The notes beneath the pieces are model-generated. The model made no database searches and had not been told where the DNA came from. It saw only the letters and a list, made by a program, of their open reading frames with translations. From Cronobacter sakazakii (GTDB lineage Bacteria; Pseudomonadota; Gammaproteobacteria; Enterobacterales; Enterobacteriaceae), in contig NZ_CP011047.1 in the NCBI RefSeq assembly GCF_000982825.1, positions 372,001 to 436,000 of the forward strand: a DNA stretch of 64,000 nucleotides, read 5' to 3'. Numbering within the stretch: position 1 is the first letter of the stretch; each line of letters begins with the position of its first letter. The position numbers and the translations under genes are program-made. Positions 9,160 through 18,801 of the stretch are shown in pieces.

Positions 9160-9324
9160 TTAATACGTATCGTCGCGTCGCAGCCCGACGTCGCGCAGCT
9201 GCGCCTCGTTCATTCTGCTGAGCACTTTTCGGGTCTGCGCGCGCAGCCGCCAGGCTTTCCAGGCGCGCCAGATCAGTATGAAGCCGATAAATGGTCTGCG
9301 GGGTCGGTTCTCGTGAAATTCCAT
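9160..9324 (-). CDS. yjiS: Small DUF1127 protein, YjiS type
   Basis: A 54-residue basic protein beginning MEFHENRPRRPFIGF and ending in the DUF1127 signature (LSRMNEAQLRDVGLRRDDTY). The family is small, arginine-rich and linked in other bacteria to RNA turnover and phosphate or stress responses; the enteric role is unknown. The ATG at 9324 has AGGAG 7 bp upstream. It is divergent from yjiR, as in E. coli. Confidence 0.85.
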   Translation of the reverse strand: MEFHENRPRRPFIGFILIWRAWKAWRLRAQTRKVLSRMNEAQLRDVGLRRDDTY

Positions 9325-9453
9325 CGTCGCTCTCCTGTATCAGGCTGAGCCTTATGATGGCCGGGATCGCCGGTAACAATACAGATTCACAAAATCTATT
9401 TGTTAACCATACAGAAGCGCGACAGATGCGGCTGAAAGGCGTATTGTGCCGTT

Positions 9454-9479
9454 ATCTGTACCGGTTTTGTGATCTGTAC
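9454..9479 (+). promoter_or_regulatory. Direct repeat ATCTGTAC before yjiR, possible MocR operator
   Basis: ATCTGTAC occurs at 9454-9461 and again at 9472-9479, with related ATACAGA words further upstream near 9380 and 9409. MocR/PtsJ-type regulators bind short direct repeats upstream of their own or divergent genes. The site lies 22-47 bp before the chosen yjiR start. The function is inferred. Confidence 0.4.
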
Positions 9480-9500
9480 TGTATTAATGGAGCATACAGC

Positions 9501-10919
9501 ATGACGCGTTATCAGCACCTCGCCTGCCTGCTGGCGGAGCGTATCGAACAGGGCCTTTATCGCCACGGTGAAAGACTGCCGTCGGTGCGCAGCCTGAGCC
9601 AGGAGCATGGCGTCAGCATCAGCACCGTGCAGCAGGCGTATCTGGTGCTGGAGAATCAGCAGCTTATTGTGCCGCGCCCGCGCTCGGGGTATTTTGTCGC
9701 GCCGCGTAAAATGCAGCCGCCGGTGCCTGCGATGACGCGCCCGGTACAGCGCCCGGTCGAGGTGACGCAGTGGGATGAAGTGATGACGCTCCTCGACGGG
9801 CGCGGCAATAAAAGCCTGACCACATTCGGCGGCGGCGCGCCGGATATCAACCACCCTACGCTTAAGCCGCTCTGGCGCGAGATGAGCCGCGTGGTGCAAC
9901 ACAATCAGCTAGATGTCTTTAGCTATGACGACCTGGCGGGCCGCCCGGAACTGCGCCAGCAGGTAGCCCGCCTGATGCTGGATGGCGGCGCGAACATCAG
10001 CGCCGACGAGCTCATCATCACCAGCGGCTGCCACAATGCGCTCTCTGTCGCTCTGCTGGCCGTCTGCAAGCCCGGCGATATCGTCGCTGTGGAATCGCCC
10101 TGTTACTACGGCACCATGCAGCTGCTGCGAAGCCTCGATATCAAAGCCATTGAGATCCCGACCGATTCGCAGACCGGCATCAGCGTCGAAGCGCTTGAGC
10201 TGGCGCTGGAGCAGTGGCCGATTAAAGGCGTGATCCTGGTGCCGAACTGCAATAACCCGCTCGGCTTTATCATGCCCGATGCTCGCAAGCGCGCGGTGCT
10301 GGCGCTGGCCCAGCGCCACGACATTATCCTTTTTGAAGACGATATCTATGGCGAGCTGGCAACCGAATACCCGCGTCCCCGCACCATCAAATCCTGGGAT
10401 ATCGACGGGCGCGTCATACTGTGCAGCTCGGTGACGAAAACGCTCGCCCCCGGCCTGCGGGTGGGCTGGATAGCGCCGGGGCGTTATCACGAGCGTGTGC
10501 TGCAGATGAAATACGCCGCCAGCGGCACCAACGTGCCTGCCACGCAGCTCGCGGTAGCGGCGTTTATCCGCGACGGCCACTATCACCGTCACCTGCGCCG
10601 GATGCGCCAGCACTATCAGCGCCAGATGGAGACCTACACCTGCTGGGTGCGTGAATATTTCCCGCGCGGCATCTGCGTCACGCGCCCTAAAGGCGGGTTT
10701 ATGCTCTGGATAGAACTGCCGGAGAGCGTCGATATTGTCTGTGTGGCGCGTCAGTTAACGCGCCTTGAAATTCGTGTCGCCCCCGGCTCGCTCTTTTCCG
10801 CCTCGGGCAAATACCGCAACTGCCTGCGCATCAACTGCGCGTTGCCTGCCAGCGAGCATTACCGTGAGGCGCTGCAACAGATTGGCGAAGCGCTGCATCA
10901 CGCCATGGAAGAGAGCTGA
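9501..10919 (+). CDS. yjiR: MocR-family regulator: GntR helix-turn-helix fused to aminotransferase-like domain
   Basis: A 472-residue PLP-type transcription regulator. I start at the ATG at 9501 because MTRYQHLACLLAERIEQGLY is the usual beginning of the GntR winged helix; the frame is open further upstream, but that stretch overlaps the divergent yjiS 5' region. Residues about 10-75 form the DNA-binding domain (GERLPSVRSLSQEHGVSISTV). The rest resembles class I aminotransferases, with PNCNNPLG and the PLP-lysine region SSVTKTLAPGLRVGW. The E. coli homologue has 470 residues and also lies beside yjiS. Its target is not established. Confidence 0.88.
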   Translation: MTRYQHLACLLAERIEQGLYRHGERLPSVRSLSQEHGVSISTVQQAYLVLENQQLIVPRPRSGYFVAPRKMQPPVPAMTRPVQRPVEVTQWDEVMTLLDGRGNKSLTTFGGGAPDINHPTLKPLWREMSRVVQHNQLDVFSYDDLAGRPELRQQVARLMLDGGANISADELIITSGCHNALSVALLAVCKPGDIVAVESPCYYGTMQLLRSLDIKAIEIPTDSQTGISVEALELALEQWPIKGVILVPNCNNPLGFIMPDARKRAVLALAQRHDIILFEDDIYGELATEYPRPRTIKSWDIDGRVILCSSVTKTLAPGLRVGWIAPGRYHERVLQMKYAASGTNVPATQLAVAAFIRDGHYHRHLRRMRQHYQRQMETYTCWVREYFPRGICVTRPKGGFMLWIELPESVDIVCVARQLTRLEIRVAPGSLFSASGKYRNCLRINCALPASEHYREALQQIGEALHHAMEES

Positions 10920-10972
10920 GACTCCGGAGTTATCCCCTGTCGCAACCGCCGCATGGGTTATATGCTTAACGC

Positions 10973-12238
10973 ATGGAAAAATTAGCTGAATTAAAGCGCG
11001 CCAAGCGTCTGGCGCTAGGCCTGCTGCTGACGGCGGCGGCGACATTTGTCACCACGTTATTTTTGCCGCCCGGTTTCTGGGTCAGCGGCGTTAAGGCTAT
11101 CGCGGAAGCCGCGATGGTGGGCGCGCTGGCGGACTGGTTCGCCGTGGTGGCGCTGTTTCGCCGTGTGCCTATTCCTTTTATCTCGCGCCACACCGCGATT
11201 ATTCCCCGTAAAAAAGACCGCATCGGCGAAAACCTCGGGCAGTTTGTGCAGGAGAAATTCCTCGATACCAACTCGCTGATCGCGCTGATCCGCCGCCACG
11301 AACCGGCGCAACTGCTCGGCCAGTGGCTCAGTCAGCCCGCCAACGCGCAGCGCGTGGGCCAGAACCTGGTGCAGGTGATGAGCGGTTTTTTGGAACTCAC
11401 CGACGACAGCCGTATTCAGGGGTTATTAAAACGCGCCGTACACAAGGCGATTGATAAGGTCGATCTCACCCAGACCAGCGCGCTGATGCTGGAGAGCATG
11501 ACCAAAAACAACCGTCATCAGGTGCTGCTGGATGCGCTTATCGGCAGACTGATTCGCCTGGTGCAGAAGCAGAGCACGCGTGATTTTATCGCCCGCCAGA
11601 TTGTCCACTGGCTGAAGACCGAGCACCCGCGTAAAGCGAAAATCCTGCCTACCGAGTGGCTTGGCGAACACAGCGCCGAGTTGGTCTCCAGCGCCGTCAA
11701 TTCCATGCTTGATGACATCAGCCACGACCAGGCGCACCAGTTGCGTCTGGCCTTTGACCGCATTACCGTGGATTTCATCGAGAAGCTGAAAAGCGACCCG
11801 GAGATGGCCGAGCGCGCCGACGGCATTAAGGCGTATCTGAAAGAGGACGAGGCGTTTAACCGCTACCTGGCGGAGCTGTGGGGCGATGTGCGCGGCTGGC
11901 TGAAGAACGACATGCAGGCGGAGGATTCCCGCACCCGCCAGCGGATCGCCGATGCCGGGCAGTGGTTCGGCGAATCGCTGATGGCCGACAGCGCCCTGCG
12001 CGCCTCGTTCAACGAACATCTCGAACAGGCCGCGACCACCGTCGCGCCCGAGTTCGCCACGTTCCTGACGCGCCATATCAGCGACACGGTAAAAAGCTGG
12101 GACGCGCGCGAGATGTCGCAGCAGATAGAGCTCAACATCGGCAAAGACTTACAGTTTATCCGCATCAACGGCACGCTGGTCGGCGGCACCATCGGGCTGG
12201 TGCTGTATCTGTTGTCGCAGATACCCCGCCTGCTCTGA
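10973..12238 (+). CDS. yjiN: DUF445 membrane protein YjiN
   Basis: A 421-residue protein of the DUF445 family. Residues about 16-35 and 42-60 form N-terminal membrane segments (LLLTAAATFVTTLFLPPGFW, then AMVGALADWFAVVALF, a family hallmark), followed by a long helical soluble region and a C-terminal anchor (GTLVGGTIGLVLYLLSQIP). The E. coli protein has 426 residues. Function unknown. It follows yjiR with 53 bp between them and is convergent with the next gene. Confidence 0.87.
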   Translation: MEKLAELKRAKRLALGLLLTAAATFVTTLFLPPGFWVSGVKAIAEAAMVGALADWFAVVALFRRVPIPFISRHTAIIPRKKDRIGENLGQFVQEKFLDTNSLIALIRRHEPAQLLGQWLSQPANAQRVGQNLVQVMSGFLELTDDSRIQGLLKRAVHKAIDKVDLTQTSALMLESMTKNNRHQVLLDALIGRLIRLVQKQSTRDFIARQIVHWLKTEHPRKAKILPTEWLGEHSAELVSSAVNSMLDDISHDQAHQLRLAFDRITVDFIEKLKSDPEMAERADGIKAYLKEDEAFNRYLAELWGDVRGWLKNDMQAEDSRTRQRIADAGQWFGESLMADSALRASFNEHLEQAATTVAPEFATFLTRHISDTVKSWDAREMSQQIELNIGKDLQFIRINGTLVGGTIGLVLYLLSQIPRLL

Positions 12239-12245
12239 GCCGTTA

Positions 12246-12740
12246 TTACCGTACAAACACCTGCGCGATGCGCCGGGATTTTAAAAAGTACGGAAGCCAG
12301 CATGTGACGCCGATAAACGCTGACAGGACGCTGCGAATGCTGCTGTTATCCCAGCTCGCGCCAAACAGGCTCACCGGCAGCACAGCGAACCACAGCGCGC
12401 TTACCACCCCCGCCAGATAGTAGATAACCATCGCGCGGGGCGTGTGCCGCTTACGCCGAAAGAAATGCCAGCTTGCATACGCCGTGATGCCAATAAGCGC
12501 CACTAACAGCACCACCGCGCCTGCGGCATACCACGTAATAATGCCCGAGCGGCTGAAGTACGCGCTTATCGCACTGACCAGATCAAAAAACTCTACCGGC
12601 AGAAAGATCAGGCTGAAAATAAGCCCGGCGGCTGGCAAGTACAGTAACCCGTTAATTTTACTGGCTTCCGCTTTTTCGCAAGCGTGACATAACCCCGACT
12701 CTTTGTTCGGCTCGTTTTCATTGCACTGGATGCACTTCAT
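12246..12740 (-). CDS. DUF2569-like membrane protein with N-terminal zinc ribbon
   Basis: 164 residues. The N-terminus has two CxxC pairs (MKCIQCNENEPNKESGLCHACE), a zinc-ribbon pattern. Four membrane segments follow (about 33-55, 68-90, 105-127 and 134-152), and the tail WLPYFLKSRRIAQVFV is typical of DUF2569 proteins. Function unknown. It is convergent with yjiN, 7 bp apart, with a long AT-rich leader on its own 5' side. Confidence 0.7.
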   Translation of the reverse strand: MKCIQCNENEPNKESGLCHACEKAEASKINGLLYLPAAGLIFSLIFLPVEFFDLVSAISAYFSRSGIITWYAAGAVVLLVALIGITAYASWHFFRRKRHTPRAMVIYYLAGVVSALWFAVLPVSLFGASWDNSSIRSVLSAFIGVTCWLPYFLKSRRIAQVFVR

Positions 12741-12903
12741 TTTCTTTCCCTGTTAATTTCACTTAAATTAAAAATTGCGAAGTAATGATGAAATATCACA
12801 GGCAGCATAACGCAAGCGGAGGGCGTGGCGAAGGGAATTGATTCATGGTCTGACGTCGCGCAGTGTTAAAAGAGCGTGTTTAATTCCATCCGGGCGCACT
12901 GAA

Positions 12904-13155
12904 ATGAAAATAACCAATACGGAATTTAATGTCCTGAGAGTCATGGCTGAAAAAGAGACCGACTGGACGTGGATAATGCTGGATCGCACGCTTGCCATTC
13001 GTGGCATTGAAGGGTTTAGCAATGTTGCGAATATTGTTACCGGCCTTGTGAATAATGGAATGGTTGAGGCTGTGTATATCGAAAACGCTTCGAAGCCCCG
13101 TTACCGCGTATCAGAACAAGGTCACCAGTTATTAAGGGAAAACAATAATAATTAA
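12904..13155 (+). CDS. Small winged-helix-like protein of unknown function
   Basis: 83 residues from the ATG at 12904. The pattern (TEFNVLRVMAEKE, then GFSNVANIVTGLVNNGMVEAV, then KPRYRVSEQGHQLL) is that of a MarR/PadR-like winged helix: two helices, a recognition helix and a beta wing. It is probably a small DNA-binding protein. The next 140 bp hold a degenerate copy of its N-terminal half. Base composition is more AT-rich than the yjiN backbone, suggesting acquired DNA. Confidence 0.6.
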   Translation: MKITNTEFNVLRVMAEKETDWTWIMLDRTLAIRGIEGFSNVANIVTGLVNNGMVEAVYIENASKPRYRVSEQGHQLLRENNNN

Positions 13156-13291
13156 CGAGGCTGAATTCAGCATTCTGACGCTATTAGCGTCCAGAGCCGA
13201 AGTGAAATGGACCTGGTATAGTCTCTATTGCGCCTCCTATAGATATAGCGCAATAAATGCGCACGCCCCCGGCAGTAGAGTCAGAGATTGA
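13151..13291 (+). pseudogene. Degenerate partial copy of the preceding winged-helix gene
   Basis: The open frame INEAEFSILTLLASRAEVKWTWYSLY aligns with ITNTEFNVLRVMAEKETDWTWIMLD of the gene before it: the same EF, hydrophobic and WTW positions. It starts inside the last codons of that gene without an ATG (only ATT) and stops after about 46 codons, well short of 83. It is most likely the remnant of a tandem duplication. An ATT-initiated short protein is possible but unlikely. Confidence 0.5.
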
Positions 13292-13350
13292 GAAGTCTGA
13301 GCAAGACAAGGAAACACAGCAGGTTAACTCACTCTTGAAGGAGGAATGTT

Positions 13351-14362
13351 ATGGATCGCATTATTCAGTCACCCGGTAAATACATTCAGGGCGCGGGCGT
13401 GCTCTCCCGCATCGGCGACTATTTAAAGCCGCTGGCTGAACGCTGGCTGGTCGTCGGGGATAAATTCGTGCTCGGTTTTGCAGAGGAGACGCTGCGCCAG
13501 AGCTTTAAACAGGCGGAGCTTAGCGTCGAAATCGCGCCGTTTGGCGGCGAATGCTCGCAAAATGAAATCGACCGCCTGCGTAAGCTCGCCGACAGCGCCA
13601 GCTGTACCGCTGTGCTGGGCATCGGCGGCGGTAAAACGCTCGATACCGCAAAAGCGCTGGCGCACTTTATGGCGGTGCCGGTCGCTATCGCGCCGACCAT
13701 CGCTTCCACCGACGCGCCGTGCAGCGCGCTTTCGGTGATTTATACCGACAGCGGCGAGTTCGACCGCTACCTGATGCTGCCGCACAACCCGAATATTGTT
13801 ATCGTCGACACGCAGGTTGTCGCGGGGGCCCCGGCGCGCCTGCTGGCGTCCGGCATTGGCGATGCGCTGGCCACCTGGTTTGAAGCGCGCGCCTGCTCGC
13901 GTAGCGGTGCCACCACCATGGCGGGCGGCAAATGCACCCAGGCCGCGCTGGCGCTTGCCGAGCTGTGCTACAACACGCTGCTTGAGCAGGGAGAAAAAGC
14001 GATGCTGGCCGCCGAACAGCACGTCGTCACCCCGGCGCTTGAGCGCATTATCGAAGCCAACACGTACCTGAGCGGCGTGGGCTTTGAGAGCGGCGGCCTG
14101 GCCGCGGCCCATGCCATCCACAACGGGCTGACCGCCATTCCGGATGCGCATCATTACTATCATGGCGAGAAAGTCGCCTTCGGCACGCTCACCCAGTTGG
14201 TGCTGGAAAATGCGCCGTCAGAAGAGATCGAAACGGTTGCCGCGCTTTGCCACAGCGTCGGGCTGCCCATCACGCTCGCGCAACTGGATATTAAAGAGGA
14301 TGTGCAAACCAAAATGCGCCTGGTGGCGCAGGCGGCGTGCGCAGAGGGCGAAACCATTCACA
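13351..14362 (+). pseudogene. gldA: Glycerol dehydrogenase, 3' end removed by IS1
   Basis: The first 337 residues of an iron-containing-type glycerol dehydrogenase that oxidises glycerol to dihydroxyacetone with NAD. The start has a strong GGAGGA site. The NAD site (GIGGGKTLDTAKALA) and the three metal ligands (D in SGIGDALATW, H in AAAHAIHNGL, H in HHYYHGEKVAFG) are intact. The frame enters the left end of IS1 after AEGETIH and stops at once; the E. coli enzyme has about 30 more residues. Loss of the last helices probably harms folding or assembly. A dihydroxyacetone kinase gene lies at 36.4-38.0 kb. Confidence 0.9.
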
Positions 14363-14417
14363 GGTGATGCTGCCAACTTACTGATTTAGTGTATGATGGT
14401 GTTTTTGAGGTGCTCCA

Positions 14418-14693
14418 GTGGCTTCTGTTTCTATCAGCTGTCCCTCCTGTTCAGCTACTGACGGGGTGGTGCGTAACGGCAAAAGCACCGCCGGACATCA
14501 GCGCTATCTCTGCTCTCACTGCCGTAAAACATGGCAACTGCAGTTCACTTACACCGCTTCTCAACCCGGTACGCACCAGAAAATCATTGATATGGCCATG
14601 AATGGCGTTGGATGCCGGGCAACCGCCCGCATTATGGGCGTTGGCCTCAACACGATTTTCCGCCATTTAAAAAACTCAGGCCGCAGTCGGTAA
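14418..14693 (+). CDS. insA: IS1 InsA protein (DNA-binding repressor)
   Basis: 91 residues with a zinc finger (CPSC...CSHC) and a helix-turn-helix near GCRATARIMGVGLNTIFRHL. InsA binds the IS1 ends and represses transposition. When ribosomes slip back one base at AAAAAAC (14669-14675) they continue into insB' and make the InsAB' transposase. Confidence 0.95.
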   Translation: MASVSISCPSCSATDGVVRNGKSTAGHQRYLCSHCRKTWQLQFTYTASQPGTHQKIIDMAMNGVGCRATARIMGVGLNTIFRHLKNSGRSR

Positions 14694-15115
14694 CCTCGCG
14701 CATACAGCCGGGCAGTGACGTCATCGTCTGCGCGGAAATGGACGAACAGTGGGGATACGTCGGGGCTAAATCGCGCCAGCGCTGGCTGTTTTACGCGTAT
14801 GACAGGCTCCGGAAGACGGTTGTTGCGCACGTATTCGGTGAACGCACTATGGCGACGCTGGGGCGTCTTATGAGCCTGCTGTCACCCTTTGACGTGGTGA
14901 TATGGATGACGGATGGCTGGCCGCTGTATGAATCCCGCCTGAAGGGAAAGCTGCACGTAATCAGCAAGCGATATACGCAGCGAATTGAGCGGCATAACCT
15001 GAATCTGAGGCAGCACCTGGCACGGCTGGGACGGAAGTCGCTGTCGTTCTCAAAATCGGTGGAGCTGCATGACAAAGTCATCGGGCATTATCTGAACATA
15101 AAACACTATCAATAA
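14612..15115 (+). CDS. insB: IS1 transposase reading frame InsB'
   Basis: The -1 frame that supplies the catalytic DDE domain of the InsAB' fusion (for example CAEMDEQWGYVG and WMTDGWPLYES). It is translated mainly by frameshifting from insA; the separate upstream start shown here is that of the open frame. 167 residues, undamaged. Confidence 0.93.
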   Translation: MPGNRPHYGRWPQHDFPPFKKLRPQSVTSRIQPGSDVIVCAEMDEQWGYVGAKSRQRWLFYAYDRLRKTVVAHVFGERTMATLGRLMSLLSPFDVVIWMTDGWPLYESRLKGKLHVISKRYTQRIERHNLNLRQHLARLGRKSLSFSKSVELHDKVIGHYLNIKHYQ

Positions 15116-15130
15116 GTTGGAGTCATTACC

Positions 15131-15483
15131 GTATCCAGCATGCTGTTATGGATAATCAACAATGCCGTCTGGGCAAAAACGCCATTGCGACCGGAAACCT
15201 GATCGCGTAAATGGGAAATATAGTTTTCCGTAAATGCAGGCGTAGTATTACCGTGCAATACCGGAATAAGCTGGATACCATTACATGATACGTAAGAAAG
15301 ATGCTGTTCCGGCGCAATCTCTATCGTATTTCCATCAGCCAATGAGTCGAAAGCCTTCCAGAGTTTTAAGGCGTTGTCAGGATCTGGAGATTTGAACTGG
15401 TAGCGTTCACCAGGCTGGATGATGCCACCAACCCATTCAATGAAAGTTTCCGCCAGATAGGTTTCATACTGTTTTACGGACAT
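15131..15483 (-). pseudogene. dptH: DptH fragment (phosphorothioation-dependent restriction helicase), 3' part lost
   Basis: About 118 N-terminal codons of a protein resembling DptH, the large helicase-like subunit of the DptFGH restriction complex, which attacks DNA lacking phosphorothioate marks. I start at MSVKQYETYLAETFIEW (ATG at 15483), overlapping the dptG end, with GGAG upstream. IS1 cuts the frame after LLIIHNSMLDTV; the family protein is more than ten times longer. The frame stops inside IS1. It cannot be functional. The assignment rests on gene order and remembered family sequence. Confidence 0.72.
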
Positions 15484-16786
15484 ATACGGCGTCTCCACTG
15501 TCACTCATTCGCTCCACATTCCCCATGCGTTCATAAAACGCTACCAACATTTGTGTAGACTGATTATCCAGATAAAATCCGCGTTGCTTAAAACCGCTCA
15601 GTAGTTCATGCAACCGGAGTTTTTTGCTTTTACCTATGGTTAGGTTGGTCAGTAACAATAACCGATCCTGATTCAGCACCAGCACTTTCCCCGCCCGGCC
15701 ACGTACCTGGATGAAGTCGGTACAAATCTGGTTTTCAAGTTCGTTGATATATTTTCGGTTTACCGATGCACGTTCGGATTTCTTACCCTGAAATTGTTCA
15801 ACGGCAACAGATAACAACTGTTTGAAAGCATCTTCAAGATTTGTCGCGCGATCGCGGGAAGGGAGTTGGCGATCCTCAATAAATTCCTGCAAATAATTGT
15901 TAAGTTTATTTAATGTCTGTGAAGTAGGATCGGACTCATTCAGGGCATCCTGATAGACCTGCCACAGTGGACGTTTTTTCGAACCTTTGCCCCATTGCAA
16001 AACCTCCAGCGCGGACAGTATTGGAAAAAGCTTTTCACTTTGGCTGGCAAACCACTTATAGCCGAAGCGTTTTATCTGGTCCCGTTCAGAGCTGGCTTTT
16101 TCGGTATCAAGTATAAAAAAAAGCGACTTACTTTGCGGCTCGCCGTCCTTCCAATTGTCCACATTGAGCGCCAGTTGAGCACACCAGCTAAAAGCATACA
16201 AACGCAGGGTATTGGTCAACTCCTGCAAAAGATACTGGGGATGATCGGCCAGAAAGGCCAGATCGGACTGGAAGCAGGTTACCATATAGGGCAGGTAAGG
16301 TTGTTCTTCGGCAAACGGACCTTCTCCTAGCACCTTTACCTTCTCATTAAGCTTGTTCAACATTTGCTGTTCGATAAAGTTAAGCTTGTCCTGTATCGGG
16401 TAAGTTAAGCTAAACCCCCTCATCAGGTTAGCAAACAGCGTTCCAAGACGTTTATCTGCCATGGAGCCTGCGTTTATCTTTTCCGCATCAAATTGAGCAT
16501 GGAACAACAAAAAAAGTGGAGAGACTCGAAAGATGTCCTGACTGGAGAAATACATTCGCTCTAGCACCGGCCAGAAAGCTGGCTCATCGATTAATGATTG
16601 CAGGTGAGTTTTACAGTCCTCACGAAATTGCTCAATATTATAAGCATCGATTTTGCGCTTCAGGGCATAACTCAGTACCAGACCAGTTACAATTTGCCAG
16701 TTAATATTATTGTTTTTATTACGTACTGGTAAATAACTATCAAGTTGGTTATTACCCACTTTTAACTTTTCTGCAATAGAATTCAT
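15464..16786 (-). CDS. dptG: DNA phosphorothioation-dependent restriction protein DptG
   Basis: 440 residues, the usual DptG length, and the only intact member of the module. I start at MNSIAEKLKVGNNQLD (ATG at 16786), 4 bp after the dptF stop and behind GGAGG; an ATG 21 bp upstream is less well placed. Residues are mostly helical with no catalytic motif. In Dnd systems DptF, DptG and DptH together restrict unmodified DNA, guided by the dndBCDE modification genes. Both partners here are truncated and no dnd modification gene is in the window, so it is probably a relic. GC content is clearly below the backbone. Confidence 0.78.
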   Translation of the reverse strand: MNSIAEKLKVGNNQLDSYLPVRNKNNNINWQIVTGLVLSYALKRKIDAYNIEQFREDCKTHLQSLIDEPAFWPVLERMYFSSQDIFRVSPLFLLFHAQFDAEKINAGSMADKRLGTLFANLMRGFSLTYPIQDKLNFIEQQMLNKLNEKVKVLGEGPFAEEQPYLPYMVTCFQSDLAFLADHPQYLLQELTNTLRLYAFSWCAQLALNVDNWKDGEPQSKSLFFILDTEKASSERDQIKRFGYKWFASQSEKLFPILSALEVLQWGKGSKKRPLWQVYQDALNESDPTSQTLNKLNNYLQEFIEDRQLPSRDRATNLEDAFKQLLSVAVEQFQGKKSERASVNRKYINELENQICTDFIQVRGRAGKVLVLNQDRLLLLTNLTIGKSKKLRLHELLSGFKQRGFYLDNQSTQMLVAFYERMGNVERMSDSGDAVYVRKTV

Positions 16787-16790
16787 GATG

Positions 16791-18048
16791 TTATCCCTCC
16801 ATGCCACTAATAGTGATCATGTCGTCGTCCGCCCTCGCGCTGTATACCCGCTGTACGCCATCATAAAATTTGATTTCACTACTGGATTTAGCCTTTTCAA
16901 CGATCAGTTCAACAATTTCATCCAATAGTACAATTGCACTTTTATCATATTTATTCGGACGATACCCGTTATTCAGTTTGTGCAATAACTCAAATAAATT
17001 AAGGCCGATACGAACAGGCTCCAGTGATTTTTGGCCCACCTTTAAATAAATGTCAAAACAGGTCGGATGGGCTGTATTTTTCTTGAAAATGGCATCCCAA
17101 TCAGGTTTCAGTGCAACTGGCGCGGTGATTTTAACACCTCCAAATTCGCCCAAAAAGAATTCTTCTTTTTGTGTGCTCAATTCAGGAGCTCTGCGGTTCG
17201 CGTAGCGCTGTATACCCGCTATAAGTTCTAAAGAATAGAACCGGTTAAGTAATCTTTTCTGTTCCAGATCTGCTGTATAGTTTTTATGCAGATGCCAAAT
17301 CTCTGAATAATGTTCGAATAATGATTCTTTAAAAAACGCCAAGAATTTATGGTGATAATTATTTCCCAATGACTCGTGTTGCAAAAGCCAGAAGAGTCGG
17401 ATTAATGAGGCTGCATCTCCCGGCTTAACGCTTTGGCGATCAAAAGTAAGATGTAACTGCTTAAGTGTTCCCAGAAAAGCATCCAGCTCCGGATCAACTA
17501 ATCCAAGCTCATAGCGCAAAATAAATTGATCGATTTCGTATGTATGCAGTCTGGCAGGATCGAAATCAGAAATTTTTTTTATTAAATCATTTTCAAAGCT
17601 ATTAAAAAGATTATCAAAAAGATACCCAGGCCCGGTCAATAAGTGATGTAAAAAATCCAATAATGCTCTTGTTGTAACAAATTGATCTTTTATTAACCGG
17701 GCTTTAAAAAGCTGAGTAATTAAAACATGCTGAACGCCGGGCATACATAGCATTTTAAAGTTAGCAATAATTTTCAAATCATTACCAAGCGTTTCATCAC
17801 GTTGATAAATCGTGTAAAACAGATTTTTATCATCATTATTCGTTAAGTTATTTAATAATTTTTTGATAAAAGGAGAATATTCCCGCTCTGCGTCAAACTT
17901 GAATTTTTGATAATGTTCGAAATCAAAAAACGTGCAATCACCAATACAAATAGGTCCACTACACTCCTGCTGTTTCGCCAGGAATGCGTCGATCACTAAA
18001 CGCAGCGCCTGATGGCACTCAGCGCCTTCTCTGGCAAAATTAGCAAGC
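16791..18048 (-). pseudogene. dptF: DptF fragment, 5' part lost to IS1
   Basis: The open frame of about 418 codons runs out of IS1 copy 2 (first native residues LANFAREGAECHQALRL) to a stop that overlaps the dptG ribosome site. It resembles the C-terminal part of DptF, the ATPase subunit of the phosphorothioation-dependent restriction complex. The N-terminal P-loop region and start are missing; the only start codon for the frame lies inside IS1. AT-rich compared with the chromosome. Confidence 0.75.
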
Positions 18049-18103
18049 GGTGATGCTGCCAACTTACTGATTTAGTGTATGATGGTGTTTTTGAGGTGCT
18101 CCA

Positions 18104-18379
18104 GTGGCTTCTGTTTCTATCAGCTGTCCCTCCTGTTCAGCTACTGACGGGGTGGTGCGTAACGGCAAAAGCACCGCCGGACATCAGCGCTATCTCTGCT
18201 CTCACTGCCGTAAAACATGGCAACTGCAGTTCACTTACACCGCTTCTCAACCCGGTACGCACCAGAAAATCATTGATATGGCCATGAATGGCGTTGGATG
18301 CCGGGCAACCGCCCGCATTATGGGCGTTGGCCTCAACACGATTTTCCGCCATTTAAAAAACTCAGGCCGCAGTCGGTAA
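18104..18379 (+). CDS. insA: IS1 InsA protein (copy 2)
   Basis: 91 residues, identical to InsA of the first copy, with the A6C slip site at 18355-18361. Confidence 0.95.
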   Translation: MASVSISCPSCSATDGVVRNGKSTAGHQRYLCSHCRKTWQLQFTYTASQPGTHQKIIDMAMNGVGCRATARIMGVGLNTIFRHLKNSGRSR

Positions 18380-18801
18380 CCTCGCGCATACAGCCGGGCA
18401 GTGACGTCATCGTCTGCGCGGAAATGGACGAACAGTGGGGATACGTCGGGGCTAAATCGCGCCAGCGCTGGCTGTTTTACGCGTATGACAGGCTCCGGAA
18501 GACGGTTGTTGCGCACGTATTCGGTGAACGCACTATGGCGACGCTGGGGCGTCTTATGAGCCTGCTGTCACCCTTTGACGTGGTGATATGGATGACGGAT
18601 GGCTGGCCGCTGTATGAATCCCGCCTGAAGGGAAAGCTGCACGTAATCAGCAAGCGATATACGCAGCGAATTGAGCGGCATAACCTGAATCTGAGGCAGC
18701 ACCTGGCACGGCTGGGACGGAAGTCGCTGTCGTTCTCAAAATCGGTGGAGCTGCATGACAAAGTCATCGGGCATTATCTGAACATAAAACACTATCAATA
18801 A
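18298..18801 (+). CDS. insB: IS1 transposase reading frame InsB' (copy 2)
   Basis: 167 residues, identical to InsB' of the first copy; made as InsAB' by -1 frameshifting. Confidence 0.93.
   Translation: MPGNRPHYGRWPQHDFPPFKKLRPQSVTSRIQPGSDVIVCAEMDEQWGYVGAKSRQRWLFYAYDRLRKTVVAHVFGERTMATLGRLMSLLSPFDVVIWMTDGWPLYESRLKGKLHVISKRYTQRIERHNLNLRQHLARLGRKSLSFSKSVELHDKVIGHYLNIKHYQ

Larger units (their letters stand above)
14363..15130 (+). mobile_element. IS1, copy 1 (complete, 768 bp)
   Basis: It begins GGTGATGCTGCCAACTTACT and ends AAGTTGGAGTCATTACC, the known IS1 termini, and spans exactly 768 bp. It carries insA and insB' with the A6C slip site. The bases outside (ccattcaca on the left, gtatccagc on the right) are not a target duplication. 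It cuts gldA on the left and dptH on the right. The encoded proteins are identical to those of the copy at 18049. Confidence 0.97.
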
